Both the position numbers and the translations under genes were made by a program. Shown piece after piece: positions 26,466-35,248 of a DNA stretch of 64,000 nucleotides (position 1 is its first letter; every line of letters begins with the position of its first letter). Under the pieces are notes generated by a model that saw only the letters and a program-made list of their open reading frames with translations, did no database searches and was not told the origin of the DNA. The DNA comes from Cohnella lupini (lineage in GTDB: Bacteria > Bacillota > Bacilli > Paenibacillales > Paenibacillaceae): assembly GCF_003386205.1 (NCBI RefSeq), contig NZ_QRDY01000008.1:124001-188000 (forward strand), in the 5' to 3' direction.

Positions 26466-28391
26466 ATGCTCGATCTAGATGTATTCGGCCAACAGTCCGT
26501 TTTCGAACACGTATTCAAGAACGCCCCGATCGGAATAGCGTTAGTATCCGTCGAAGGGAAATGGATAAGCGTCAATCCTTCGGCGTGCTCGATCTTCGGA
26601 TATACGGAAGAGGAGTTGCTGATGCTCGAGGCGACGGACTTCATCTACTCGGATAGCGCGATAACGAACACGCGCTTGCTTAAGGAACTATTCGACGGCG
26701 TTACTTCGACTTTCGAAATAGAGAAGCAGTTCTTGAATAAGAACGGCGATAACATATGGACGTCGTTGCATGTCTCTCTCGTTCGCGACGAAGAAGACGG
26801 AAGACCTATGTATTTTATTTCCCAAGTCATCGACATCACGAAGAGCAAAATCGCGGAGCTCAAGCTTCAGGAAAGCATCGAGCGTTATACGTCGCTTAAG
26901 AAGTACAATCACGATGCGATTATTTCGTTCGGCTTGGACGGCATCATCATTAACGGGAATTTAATGGCGGAGCAGCTAACCGGATTTAAGATTAAAGAGT
27001 TAATCGGAACCCCGATAGCCGCCGTCATCGGAGAGAGGAATCTGTTTAACGTGCTCGCGGTGACGGAAGATTACTCGAAGGCCGAAAAAGAAATCAACGC
27101 CGTACGACACAAAGACGGCTCTTCGGTTGAAGTACTGGCGACCGTCGCTCCGATTATCATTCACGAGGAGAATCGGGGGTTCTACCTCATCGCGAAAGAT
27201 ATGACCGAACAGAAGCGGCTGATTATCGAGAAGGAGGCCGCCGAGAAAACGAACAAGGCGAAGAGCGAATTCCTGGCTATGATGAGTCACGAGATTCGCA
27301 CTCCGATGAACGGCGTCATCGGGATGACGGACCTCATTATGGAGACCGAGCTGAATCCGGAGCAGTACGAATACGTACAGATTATCAAAAAAAGCGGTAC
27401 GACGCTTCTGTCGATTATTAACGATATTCTGGACTTCTCCAAAATCGAGTCGGGTAAGGCGGAGATCGTGGAGGAGCCCTTCAACGTCCGCGCGACTTTA
27501 TCGGATACGATAAGCGTGATTCTGCCGAAAGCGCTGGAGAAAAATCTCGAGATGACCACCTCCGTTTCTCCCGACGTTCCGAATCTGATGGTCGGCGACG
27601 AAACGAAGTTGAGGCAGGTTTTCTTGAATCTGCTGAGCAACGCGATCAAGTTTACTCCCAACGGGGCCATCTCGATTTCGATTCAGTGCGTAAGTAGGGA
27701 GGAGGATAACATCCAGCTTCGATTCGCCGTGCGGGACACCGGAATCGGAGTTCCCGAAGAGAAGGTCGGACGTTTGTTCGATCCCTTCTACCAAGTGGAT
27801 CATTATATGACGCGCAAGGCTGAGGGAACTGGGTTGGGGCTGGCCATCTGCAAGAAGCTGATCGTCTTGATGGACGGCGAAATCTGGTACGAGCCCAACT
27901 CGGAACAACCGGGTTCTACCTTCATGTTTACGGCACGATTTCGGACGGAGGGTCAATCTACTACTATCGAGCATGGAGCGCCGGACGATCTGAACGCAAA
28001 CTTGGACAATCCCTTAAAAATTCTGATCGCGGAAGATAACGAAGTGAACCGAATCGTACTGAAGAAAATGATCGAGAAGCTCGGGTACAATTCCACGCTC
28101 GTTCAGAACGGGGAGGAAGCCATCGAAGCCTTCCGGCGGTATCCCTACGATATTATCTTCATGGATATTCAGATGCCGTTATTGGACGGAATTCAAGCCG
28201 CTAACCTGATTAAAGAAACCCAGTCGGACAAGAAAAGCCCGTTCATCGTGGCGGTGACGGCGCATGCGGTCAAAGGCGACCGAGAGAAATACCTGGCTGC
28301 GGGCATGGACGAGTACGTGAGCAAGCCGGTTCAACTTGCCGAAGTGTCGGCTATCATCGAGAAATTCCAAACAGCCCAAAGCACACCCTAA
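26466..28391 (+). CDS. cytoplasmic hybrid histidine kinase (PAS-PAS-HisKA-HATPase-REC)
   Basis: A 641-residue hybrid kinase without membrane segments. Two PAS domains occupy residues about 12-125 and 135-250. The HisKA box is AMMSHEIRTPMNGVIGMTD. The ATPase has N box NLLSNAIKF, G1 DTGIGVPEE and G2 GTGLGLAICKKL. A C-terminal receiver (LIAEDNEVN, phospho-Asp in IIFMDIQMP, Lys in VSKP) fills 515-635. It presumably senses an intracellular signal through PAS and relays phosphate to an Hpt partner not found here. A TATAAT at 26436 may be its -10. Its TAA stop lies in the loop of the terminator hairpin. Confidence 0.93.
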   Translation: MLDLDVFGQQSVFEHVFKNAPIGIALVSVEGKWISVNPSACSIFGYTEEELLMLEATDFIYSDSAITNTRLLKELFDGVTSTFEIEKQFLNKNGDNIWTSLHVSLVRDEEDGRPMYFISQVIDITKSKIAELKLQESIERYTSLKKYNHDAIISFGLDGIIINGNLMAEQLTGFKIKELIGTPIAAVIGERNLFNVLAVTEDYSKAEKEINAVRHKDGSSVEVLATVAPIIIHEENRGFYLIAKDMTEQKRLIIEKEAAEKTNKAKSEFLAMMSHEIRTPMNGVIGMTDLIMETELNPEQYEYVQIIKKSGTTLLSIINDILDFSKIESGKAEIVEEPFNVRATLSDTISVILPKALEKNLEMTTSVSPDVPNLMVGDETKLRQVFLNLLSNAIKFTPNGAISISIQCVSREEDNIQLRFAVRDTGIGVPEEKVGRLFDPFYQVDHYMTRKAEGTGLGLAICKKLIVLMDGEIWYEPNSEQPGSTFMFTARFRTEGQSTTIEHGAPDDLNANLDNPLKILIAEDNEVNRIVLKKMIEKLGYNSTLVQNGEEAIEAFRRYPYDIIFMDIQMPLLDGIQAANLIKETQSDKKSPFIVAVTAHAVKGDREKYLAAGMDEYVSKPVQLAEVSAIIEKFQTAQSTP

Positions 28392-28406
28392 GCGGGTGTG
28401 CTTTTT
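28380..28406. terminator. intrinsic terminator at kinase/uridine kinase junction
   Basis: AGCACACCC pairs with GGGTGTGCT around a 5-nt loop that contains the kinase stop codon, followed by TTTT. It separates two convergent genes only 18 bp apart. Confidence 0.88.
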
Positions 28407-28409
28407 GAA

Positions 28410-29051
28410 TTAGATTTCATCCGCGAGCAGAGCGCCGGTTAAGTACTTCTCCGTTAGGATGGACAGCAATTGAATGCCGACCTCGTTGTGACCGCCTTCC
28501 GGGATGATCAGGTCGGCGTATTTCTTGGACGGCTCGATGAATGCCTCGTGCATGGGTTTGACCGATTTCAAATATTGTTGAAAGATGGACTGGATGGTTC
28601 TGCCGCGTTCCTCGATATCGCGAAGCGCCCGCCGGAGAACGCGAACGTCGGGATCCGTGTCCACGAATACTTTGATGTAAAGCATCTTGCGGATATTCTC
28701 GTCGGATAAGACGTGCAGACCTTCGAGGATGACGATGTTGTTGGGCTTCAGCTCGACCTTCTCGGTCGTGGAACGGCCATATGCCGCGTAATCGTAGACC
28801 GGCGCGTACGCGGGCTTTCCTTGCCGCAGAAGCTGAAGATGCTCGATAAGCAGCTCGTTATCGAAGACGAGCGGGTGATCGTAATTGATCGCTTCGCGTT
28901 CGCTCTTGCTAAGATGCTTATGTTCTTTATAGTAGCTATCCTGTGATATGAAGGTCACTTTGTCTTGTCCGAGACGGTCGATGACGGAGCGGGCGACCGT
29001 GGTTTTACCGGAGCCAGTTCCGCCTGCGATCCCTATTATGAGCATGGTCAT
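28410..29051 (-). CDS. udk: uridine kinase
   Basis: A 213-residue P-loop kinase that phosphorylates uridine and cytidine in pyrimidine salvage. Walker A is seen as GGTGSGKTT near residue 11, with the uridine-kinase signatures FISQDSYYK, NYDHPLVFDNEL, YDYAAYGRSTT and the helix-rich lid RALRDIEERGRT. Length equals that of bacillary Udk. AGGAGG lies 8 nt before the ATG on the minus strand. It is a stand-alone gene between convergent and divergent neighbours. Confidence 0.96.
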   Translation of the reverse strand: MTMLIIGIAGGTGSGKTTVARSVIDRLGQDKVTFISQDSYYKEHKHLSKSEREAINYDHPLVFDNELLIEHLQLLRQGKPAYAPVYDYAAYGRSTTEKVELKPNNIVILEGLHVLSDENIRKMLYIKVFVDTDPDVRVLRRALRDIEERGRTIQSIFQQYLKSVKPMHEAFIEPSKKYADLIIPEGGHNEVGIQLLSILTEKYLTGALLADEI

Positions 29052-29181
29052 TTGAAGTACCTCCTAAGATGAGTGCCGATGCAATTCCAGTATTGTAGCA
29101 CAGGCACCGTAATTATTCATCTTGGCCGTATGCGGGTTTATTTTGATACAATAGAAGAAGACAGGAAAGGAGCGATATAGG

Positions 29182-30171
29182 ATGACGGATCAACGCAAGG
29201 TGAAATGGGGCATCATGGGACCGGGAGGAATATCCAGCTCTTTCGCCAAGGATATGATCCATGCTCCGGGCGCGGAGCTCGTAGCGGTAGGCGGACGTTC
29301 GAAGGAGAAGGCGGAGGAGTTCGCGAATCGCTTCGGTGCTGCGCGCTCCTATGGAAGCTGCGAGGAATTGGCTACGGATCCGGAAGTCGAGATCGTTTAT
29401 ATCGGGACGCTTCATCCTGCTCATAAGGAAAATGCATTGACGTTAATTCGCGGCGGAAAAGCGATTCTATGCGAGAAACCGTTCACGATGAGCGCGGCGG
29501 AAGCGAGAGAAATCGTCGAGCTTGCGCGAGAGCGCGGAGTATTCGTCATGGAAGCGATGTGGACGCGCCATTTGCCTCCGATCGCGAAGGTTCGGGGGTG
29601 GCTGCGGGAAGGCCGGATCGGCGAAACGCGCCTCTTGAAGGCGGAGTTCGGCTTCGATGCGGGCTGGAACCCGGAAAGTCGGCTGCTTGATCCGGCAAAG
29701 GGCGGCGGAACGTTGTTGGATGCGGGCATCTATCCGGTCTCGTTCGCATCGCTGGTTTTCGGCGAGCAACCGAGCCGGATTCTAAGCTCCGCTCATATCG
29801 GAGAGACCGGAGTGGATGAGCAGTTCTCGCTTCTGTTCGAATACGATGGCGGACGCACGGCTTCCCTGCAGGGAGCGGTACGTCTCTGGATGAACAACGA
29901 TGCGTGGATTTACGGCACGAAGGGAAAGATTCACGTCCCGCAGTTTCTGTTTGCAAGCGAAGCCACGCTGCACGTCGACGGGGAAGAAGCGGAGACGTTC
30001 AAGGACGACAGAGTCGCCCAAGGCTATGCCTTCGAAACGATCGCTTCCATGAACGCGATTAGGGAAGGCCGCTTGGAAAGTCCGATCATGCCGCTCGACG
30101 AGACGATAGCCATCATGGGCACGCTGGACGCGATCCGCGCGCAATGGAATCTGAAATATCCGATGGAATAG
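29182..30171 (+). CDS. Gfo/Idh/MocA family oxidoreductase
   Basis: A 329-residue NAD(P)-dependent dehydrogenase. An N-terminal Rossmann fold (WGIMGPGGISSSFAKDM) is followed by the family signature ILCEKPFTMSAAEA and a C-terminal beta-sheet dimer domain (FGFDAGWNPESRLLDPAKGGG, DAGIYPVSFASLVF). It resembles the dihydrodiol dehydrogenase/glucose-fructose oxidoreductase-like subgroup. AAAGGAG lies 9 nt before the ATG; TACAAT near 29148 may be the -10. The substrate, probably a sugar or cyclitol, is not determined. Confidence 0.9.
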   Translation: MTDQRKVKWGIMGPGGISSSFAKDMIHAPGAELVAVGGRSKEKAEEFANRFGAARSYGSCEELATDPEVEIVYIGTLHPAHKENALTLIRGGKAILCEKPFTMSAAEAREIVELARERGVFVMEAMWTRHLPPIAKVRGWLREGRIGETRLLKAEFGFDAGWNPESRLLDPAKGGGTLLDAGIYPVSFASLVFGEQPSRILSSAHIGETGVDEQFSLLFEYDGGRTASLQGAVRLWMNNDAWIYGTKGKIHVPQFLFASEATLHVDGEEAETFKDDRVAQGYAFETIASMNAIREGRLESPIMPLDETIAIMGTLDAIRAQWNLKYPME

Positions 30172-30188
30172 AAACGAATAAAAAGATA

Positions 30189-30228
30189 ACCCCGGCTCGA
30201 CGTTCGAAACGTCTGGCCGGGGTTTCTT
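30189..30228. terminator. bidirectional terminator, two-tier hairpin
   Basis: An outer stem AACCCCGGC with GCCGGGGTT encloses an inner stem GACGTT with AACGTC; T-runs on the right and A-runs on the left allow use by both convergent genes. Confidence 0.85.
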
Positions 30229-30240
30229 TTTCCAAGAATC

Positions 30241-30606
30241 TCACTGAGCGGGCTTTCCGGGTTTCGAACGGCGGATTAACGCCAGTGCAGCCCATAATAG
30301 AAGCAAGGCCGTCACGGGATGAATAGCGGCGATCATCCGCGCGTCGAGGCTTACGCTGATATATTGGAAGATGATCAGGACGTACAGAATGGCAGTCAAT
30401 ACGACGTTCTTCCAACCGATACGGCCGATCCAACCCAATAGGATCATCAGAATCGGAACAAACTCGAAGTAGTGAATAAAGGCGGTGTGCTTCGACCAGT
30501 CTCCGTCGTCGAATACGGCAAGCCCTGCCAAGAACACTTGGACGAATAGGGAAGCTGCGAATATCCAAGCCAATACATGATAAATGATTTTAGAATAGCG
30601 AATCAT
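30241..30606 (-). CDS. small four-TM membrane protein (DUF6220-like)
   Basis: A 121-residue integral membrane protein with four hydrophobic segments (about 8-30, 45-60, 68-85, 92-110), an acidic FDDGDW loop after the first helix, and a basic tail. It resembles small Firmicute proteins I associate with the DUF6220 family; that label is from memory. It overlaps the preceding gene by an ATGA junction and is the last gene of the operon starting with the kinase at 33390. Function unknown; co-transcription with a two-component system suggests an accessory membrane role (inference). Confidence 0.75.
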   Translation of the reverse strand: MIRYSKIIYHVLAWIFAASLFVQVFLAGLAVFDDGDWSKHTAFIHYFEFVPILMILLGWIGRIGWKNVVLTAILYVLIIFQYISVSLDARMIAAIHPVTALLLLWAALALIRRSKPGKPAQ

Positions 30607-31136
30607 CGTGCTTTAGCCTCCTTAATCGGTCTTTTGTAAATTCGGCGCTGTCCGCCCGGTTTCCATACGGATAAAACAAACATGGCGATCAACGATGCGG
30701 TCTGCAATGCGATTCCGGTCCACAACCAAGCGTGATTCACGGCAAACCCCGCCGTATCCCAATCGTTTGACCCCGCCAAACCCGTCAGTTCAACTCCTCT
30801 CAAAGTCCATCGGTAGATCCCGATCAATCCGATGCCGATCGTAAGCAAGGTTAGTGCTTCCTTGGCGATGAGCCAATGGTGACGGAACAATCCCCACGAG
30901 GTAAGAACCGATAGCAGGATGCCGGTAACCGTCGTGCCGATCGTCGAAGCCCGAACGCTGGAATCGGCTAATAGGTGCATGATCGTATAGCAGGCTTGCA
31001 GCACCGATACGCTATCCGTAACGGAAGCCGTCAATGCGAGAATGACGAAGACGGCCTGCCCTCCGAGCATGATCGAAGCGAAAATCAGATGAAGCAGCAG
31101 CAAAATTTTGCGTTGACGCGAGCTTAGTTTGTTCAA
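30603..31136 (-). CDS. putative four-TM integral membrane protein
   Basis: A 177-residue protein not assigned to a named family. It has four hydrophobic helices (about 11-33, 62-80, 88-107, 133-157): LLLHLIFASIMLGGQAVF first, and a small polar loop RWTLRGVELTGLAGSNDWD between helices three and four. The first helix carries a His, and overall shape recalls DUF2269-like small membrane proteins, but this is weak. Start is TTG, supported by GGGGGAAG with a 7-nt spacer. It lies 38 bp after the response-regulator gene and overlaps the next gene by 4 bp. Confidence 0.72.
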   Translation of the reverse strand: MNKLSSRQRKILLLLHLIFASIMLGGQAVFVILALTASVTDSVSVLQACYTIMHLLADSSVRASTIGTTVTGILLSVLTSWGLFRHHWLIAKEALTLLTIGIGLIGIYRWTLRGVELTGLAGSNDWDTAGFAVNHAWLWTGIALQTASLIAMFVLSVWKPGGQRRIYKRPIKEAKAR

Positions 31137-31174
31137 TGAGAAACTTCCCCCGATTCGTGCGATGTTCCTCGTTT

Positions 31175-31864
31175 TCAGAGATTGAAACGGTATCCGACTC
31201 CCCAGATCGTCTCCACGTACTTCGGAGAGGAAGGGTCGCTCTCTATTTTCTCCCGCAGCTTGCTAATATGAACCGTTACCGTCGCGTAATCGCCGAGCGC
31301 GTCCATTCCCCATATCCGTTCGAACAGATCTTCTTTCCGGAATACCCGGTTCGGATTCGTCACCAAGAACATGAGCAGGTCGTACTCTTTCGCCGTAAAA
31401 GGAACCTCCCGTTCGTTCACGAACACTCTGCGTGATTGCTTATCGATGCGAATGCCGTGCAGCTGCAATTCGTCCCGCCGCCATTCGCCGCTACCCACCA
31501 ACCTGTCGTAACGCGCCATGTGCGCTTTCACCCTGGCAACCAGCTCGCCCAGCCCGAGCGGTTTCAGGACATAGTCGTCGGCTCCAAGGCCGAAGCCTCG
31601 GATTTTGTCCACCTCCTCTTTCTTGGCGGAGACGATCAGAATCGGTACGTTGCTGGCTTCCCGAATTTGTCGGCATATTTCGTAGCCATCCACGCGGGGA
31701 AGCATCAGGTCGAGCAGAATAAGGTCGTATCGGCTGCGAAGCGCCATCTCCAATCCTATATCCCCGCGATCGGCGACTTCCGCCGAATAACCGTTCGCTT
31801 CCAAGTAATCCTTCTGCACCTCGGCGATGACGGGATCATCCTCGATAATCAATATCCGCTTCAT
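31175..31864 (-). CDS. OmpR/PhoB-family response regulator
   Basis: A 229-residue regulator. The receiver domain has IIEDDP, the phospho-acceptor Asp in LILLDLMLPRVDGYE, SAKKEEVD and the Lys in DYVLKPLG. The C-terminal winged helix (FTAKEYDLLMFLVTNPNRVFRKEDLF, VTVHISKLREKIE, TIWGVGYRF) binds DNA. The ATG overlaps the histidine kinase stop (ATGA), so stoichiometric translation with its kinase is expected. Gene order is kinase first, unlike the more common regulator-first order. Confidence 0.95.
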   Translation of the reverse strand: MKRILIIEDDPVIAEVQKDYLEANGYSAEVADRGDIGLEMALRSRYDLILLDLMLPRVDGYEICRQIREASNVPILIVSAKKEEVDKIRGFGLGADDYVLKPLGLGELVARVKAHMARYDRLVGSGEWRRDELQLHGIRIDKQSRRVFVNEREVPFTAKEYDLLMFLVTNPNRVFRKEDLFERIWGMDALGDYATVTVHISKLREKIESDPSSPKYVETIWGVGYRFNL

Positions 31865-33390
31865 ATCGACTCTCCTCTCTGATCCACAAGAGTAGCTATA
31901 GCGGGAAGACGAATACGAATCGACGTTCCCTGGCCGACTATGCTTAGGGCTTCGACCGTCCCGCCATGCTCGTCCACGATCTGCTTGACGATGGCAAGGC
32001 CAAGCCCGCTGCTTCCCGCGTTCGGATGGCGCGACGTCTCCGCCCGGAAGAACCGGTCGAATACGTAGTGCAGCGCTTCTTCAGGAATACCGACCCCGTT
32101 GTCCGATATTCGCACTTCGACGACGGTTCCGTCATCGTCGCCGGACAGTTCGAATCGCAGCTGCCGCGGATCGCGTTCCATATGCTTGAGGCTGTTGTCG
32201 ACGATATTGAGGATGGCCCGGTGCAGCTTCTCGCGATCCGCCCGAACGAGAATGGGATGGTTGAGTGCAACATTATCTTTGCCGGGGCGGTCGAATGTAA
32301 TGTCCACTCCGGTTAATCGCGGATCAATGCGCAGCTCTTCCAAGGTTCGCTGCAAGTAATCCGCCAAGTCCAGCACCTCCCAATGGAAAGGAAGCTTGCC
32401 GATATCGAGCGTCGAGTAGAGGAGAAGCTCCTCGATCATTCGGTCCATGTCGGACGTCTTGCTGCCGATCATGTCCACGTACTTGGACCGCTTCTCTTCG
32501 GTGTCCGCTATTCCGTCGCGCAGGCAATCCACGCAGCCTTGAATGGCGGTAATCGGTGTTTTCAGATCATGAGAGATGTTCGCGAGCAGCTCCTTGCGGT
32601 TCTCCTCCATCTGCACCTTGGCGCCGATGGAATCCTTCAGACGGATTCGCATTTCCTCGAAAGCCGAACCTAGCTGGCCGATCTCATCCTGTCTACGAAG
32701 CCGGATTTCTCGGTCTAAATTTCCCTCCCTGATCCGACCGGCGGCGTCTTTAAGCGCGTAAAGCGGCTTGATGATGCTTCGCGAAACGAAGTAAGTAAGG
32801 AGTCCGTTCGTGAGGACGAGCGCCAGGAGCAAGGACAGGAATACAGTAGGAACGAATTTTTTGAAAAACCGGGCAACCGGCTCCATATCCGAAGCTATGA
32901 CGAGCATTCCGGGGCTCCCTTCGGGGCCGATGTAAGGAATGCCTTCCAGATCGACTCCACCATGGGAATCGAAATTAAAGAATCCTGTATCTCGATCGTC
33001 TTTGTTGTCCGCCTCAAGCCGATCGAGGATGTCCTTAGCGGCTAACCCCGGAGAAGCATAGGCGATCGAGCCTCCGGATGCCACGACGATTCCCGCATCC
33101 GCCTTCGCGAGATCGGCTTCCGTCTCCGATAGGAATGCGGGGTCCCCGAGCAACCGAGGGTCATGCTCGGCGATGAAGCGCAGGCCGGAGGAAAGCTCGT
33201 CGCGTCCTTCGAACAGATTCTTGAATGCCGCGAACGGAATCGGACCGTCTCTCGGGCCGGTATTCTTCAAGCCGTCCGACATATCGCGTATGTACAATCC
33301 CGCCGCGAGCACGACCGCCAGACCGAACAGGACGACAGGAACCGCGATCATGGCGATGTAAGAGAAGAGCAATTTCGTTCGAATGGACAT
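31861..33390 (-). CDS. membrane sensor histidine kinase (HAMP)
   Basis: A 509-residue kinase. TM1 spans about 9-32. An extracytoplasmic sensor of about 150 residues follows (PDPRLLGD-like acidic stretch), then TM2 (about 190-210), a HAMP linker (RSIIKPLYALKDAAGRIREG), a HisKA box NISHDLKTPITAIQG, N box IVDNSLKHM, and G boxes SDNGVGIP and GSSGLGLAIVKQI. AAAGGGGG lies 8 nt before the ATG. It phosphorylates the adjacent OmpR-type regulator; the stimulus is unknown. The gene heads an apparent four-gene operon with two small membrane proteins. Confidence 0.94.
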   Translation of the reverse strand: MSIRTKLLFSYIAMIAVPVVLFGLAVVLAAGLYIRDMSDGLKNTGPRDGPIPFAAFKNLFEGRDELSSGLRFIAEHDPRLLGDPAFLSETEADLAKADAGIVVASGGSIAYASPGLAAKDILDRLEADNKDDRDTGFFNFDSHGGVDLEGIPYIGPEGSPGMLVIASDMEPVARFFKKFVPTVFLSLLLALVLTNGLLTYFVSRSIIKPLYALKDAAGRIREGNLDREIRLRRQDEIGQLGSAFEEMRIRLKDSIGAKVQMEENRKELLANISHDLKTPITAIQGCVDCLRDGIADTEEKRSKYVDMIGSKTSDMDRMIEELLLYSTLDIGKLPFHWEVLDLADYLQRTLEELRIDPRLTGVDITFDRPGKDNVALNHPILVRADREKLHRAILNIVDNSLKHMERDPRQLRFELSGDDDGTVVEVRISDNGVGIPEEALHYVFDRFFRAETSRHPNAGSSGLGLAIVKQIVDEHGGTVEALSIVGQGTSIRIRLPAIATLVDQRGESI

Positions 33391-33579
33391 AACGCGCGCC
33401 CCCTTTCCTTGTCATTCCATTGTATTATCCGCCTATTAACATTCCATAAACCGTTTCTAAAAAAAGTATAAAAAGATTTATAAAGCGACGAAATCGCAAC
33501 ATTCGAAAAAATCGACGTGAACACGGAAGGTTATGATCTCCGCGAAAGGTTTAATAGTTAACAAAGGGGGTGGAGATCT

Positions 33580-33777
33580 ATGGCGTTCGACGGCAAGCGG
33601 AACCGTGATCATCCCGAGCAATATCCGACCGACAAGGAAAGCTTGTTCGATCGGTGGGAAAGCGAACGAAACGTGGATGCGATCCCGGTAGAGGATCTGA
33701 AAATACAAGTAGAGGACGAGAAGAACAAGACCAAGACGAAGAACTCCTCGTCAAGCGAGAAAAAATATAATCCATAA
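33580..33777 (+). CDS. small charged hypothetical protein
   Basis: A 65-residue, very hydrophilic protein rich in Lys, Glu, Asp, Asn and Ser (DPIPVEDLKIQ-like centre, KNKTKTKNSSSSEKK tail). It has no recognisable domain and is likely disordered. Its reality is supported by AAGGGGGTGGAG before the ATG and by its tight 12-bp linkage to the DksA-like gene. I do not recognise a family. Confidence 0.65.
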   Translation: MAFDGKRNRDHPEQYPTDKESLFDRWESERNVDAIPVEDLKIQVEDEKNKTKTKNSSSSEKKYNP

Positions 33778-33789
33778 GGAGGTTACTCG

Positions 33790-34314
33790 ATGACACGCCT
33801 AAAAGAATCGCAGATCGCAACGCTCAAAGACAAGCTACTGAAGGAAAAGGAAGAAATCGGCCGGCATTTCGAAATCAACGACGCGGAGGAGCAGGCAGCG
33901 TTGACCGATTCCACCGGAGAACTCTCCTCCTACGATAATCATCCCGCGGACATGGCAACGGAAACGTTCGAGCGGGAGAGGGACAACGCCGTAAACGACG
34001 CGTTCGGGGAACGGCTCGACGAGATCGAGCAGGCTCTCGGGAGGATGAAGAACGGGACATACGGAATATGCGAGGTATGCGGGAAACCGATTCCTTACGA
34101 GCGACTCGAAGCCATTCCTTCCGCTCCGACTTGCGTAGATGATGCTCCGAAGCCGGGGGATCCGGCCGGAAGGCCGGTCGAGGAGCAAGTTATGACCGCC
34201 CCGCCTACCGGCGCGGGAGAAGCTCGGCAACGCAACCCAGGAAGATTCGATGATGCGGATGCTTGGAAAAACGTGGAAAGCTACGGAAGCTCGGATACTC
34301 CGGCTACGAAATAA
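33790..34314 (+). CDS. TraR/DksA-type zinc-finger family protein (YteA-like)
   Basis: A 174-residue protein. An N-terminal coiled coil (residues 1-85, with DNHPADMATETFERERD) is followed by the DksA C4-type region GTYGICEVCGKPIPYERLEA. The first CxxC pair is intact. The second pair is reduced to a single Cys (PTCVDDA), so the finger is degenerate, as in other bacillary YteA-type proteins. A low-complexity tail follows. Family members act on RNA polymerase or in sporulation-related stress; the role here is not known. AAGGAGG lies upstream. Its stop touches a strong terminator. Confidence 0.88.
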   Translation: MTRLKESQIATLKDKLLKEKEEIGRHFEINDAEEQAALTDSTGELSSYDNHPADMATETFERERDNAVNDAFGERLDEIEQALGRMKNGTYGICEVCGKPIPYERLEAIPSAPTCVDDAPKPGDPAGRPVEEQVMTAPPTGAGEARQRNPGRFDDADAWKNVESYGSSDTPATK

Positions 34315-34348
34315 CAAATGAGGCAGCCCATAGGGCTGCCTCATTTGT
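34314..34348. terminator. strong hairpin terminator
   Basis: A 16-bp perfect stem, ACAAATGAGGCAGCCC with its complement, has a 3-nt ATA loop. It begins within the DksA-like gene stop codon. Confidence 0.85.
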
Positions 34349-34549
34349 CGCGACTATGTTTGAAACCGCTCAAGTCCGTATTAGCAAACGGTTGCTTCAG
34401 GCTTGGCGTTCTCCGTTTTGGAGTCGGTCGCGTTTCCGTTGCCGCATTCTCGCTTTCCGATTCGGAAACGACTACAGCTTCGGATGTCGAAGAGTTGGAT
34501 TCATTCGTTGTTTGAATGGTGTCCGTTTTAGCAACACCAAAATCAGAGG

Positions 34550-34578
34550 TTGACACACTACCTACTAAAAGGTAGAAT
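34550..34578 (+). promoter_or_regulatory. consensus promoter with embedded TetR operator
   Basis: TTGACA (34550-34555) and TAGAAT (34573-34578) are 17 bp apart. The spacer holds the palindrome CTACCT-N6-AGGTAG (34558-34575), which overlaps the -10. The predicted start of transcription falls at about 34585, the A of the tetR-like ATG, implying a leaderless transcript and autorepression. Confidence 0.82.
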
Positions 34579-34584
34579 GACAAC

Positions 34585-35154
34585 ATGAACAAAACAAAAA
34601 ACACGTCGGAGATTATTCTGGATACTGCTCAGTCGATTGTACAGGAATTCGGATTTAACGGTTTCAGCTATGCGCACATTGCGGAGAAAGTAGGGATACG
34701 TACTGCCAGTATTCATTACTACTTCCCGAATAAGGAGGACTTAGCGGACGCTTTAATCGTGCGATACCACAGAAGTTTTAATGCCGCGGCAGCTCAAATC
34801 GATTCCGAGACGCAGAACGGTTTGGAAAAGCTGCGCAAATTCATTTTGATTTACGCCGGTCCCGCTCAAGATTATTGCGCTTGTCTGAGCGTCATGTTTT
34901 CCAGCGATTGGGCTACTTTATCAGGTAAAGTACGGGAAGGCTTATCCCAGTTCTTCACCGCTAATCTGACTTGGCTGGAACAAGCGTTGGATCAGGGACG
35001 ACGCGATGGACATTTACGCTTCGAAGGTACCGCGAACGCGCAAGCTCATCAATTTCTTGCTTCGTTGCAAGGCGCTCAATTAATCTCAAGAAGTTTTCGG
35101 GATCTAAGCAGGTTTGACATGATTGCCAACGGCTTGATATCCGCTTTGTCTTAA
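34585..35154 (+). CDS. TetR/AcrR family transcriptional regulator
   Basis: A 189-residue repressor. The N-terminal HTH (SIVQEFGFNGFSYAHIAEKVGIRTASIHYYFPNK, read in parts) is typical TetR. The C-terminal ligand domain contains two cysteines in DYCACLSVMF that could sense electrophiles or thiol stress. No Shine-Dalgarno sequence precedes the ATG, which coincides with the predicted transcription start. Operator-like palindromes lie in its own promoter and upstream of the next gene, so it probably represses both itself and the five-gene redox cassette at 35249-37855. Confidence 0.9.
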   Translation: MNKTKNTSEIILDTAQSIVQEFGFNGFSYAHIAEKVGIRTASIHYYFPNKEDLADALIVRYHRSFNAAAAQIDSETQNGLEKLRKFILIYAGPAQDYCACLSVMFSSDWATLSGKVREGLSQFFTANLTWLEQALDQGRRDGHLRFEGTANAQAHQFLASLQGAQLISRSFRDLSRFDMIANGLISALS

Positions 35155-35169
35155 AGGCGGATATTCTTT

Positions 35170-35199
35170 TTGGATCAAATTCTACCTTTTAATAGATAG
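35170..35199 (+). promoter_or_regulatory. promoter and second TetR-type operator upstream of redox cassette
   Basis: TTGGAT (35170-35175) and TAGATA (35193-35198) are 17 bp apart. CTACCT-N6-AGATAG (35182-35199) matches the operator in the tetR promoter at 11 of 12 half-site bases with identical spacing. Confidence 0.7.
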
Positions 35200-35248
35200 G
35201 TAAATAATGATGTACCCATGAACATTCCGCGAAAGGTGGTGAGAACAG

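Noticed and set aside
34341-34604. Minus-strand frame with Ser/Thr/Glu-rich sequence opposite the tetR promoter
   Set aside because: No ribosome site, its start overlaps the tetR promoter and its composition is low-complexity; the stop lying in the terminator hairpin made it tempting but not convincing.
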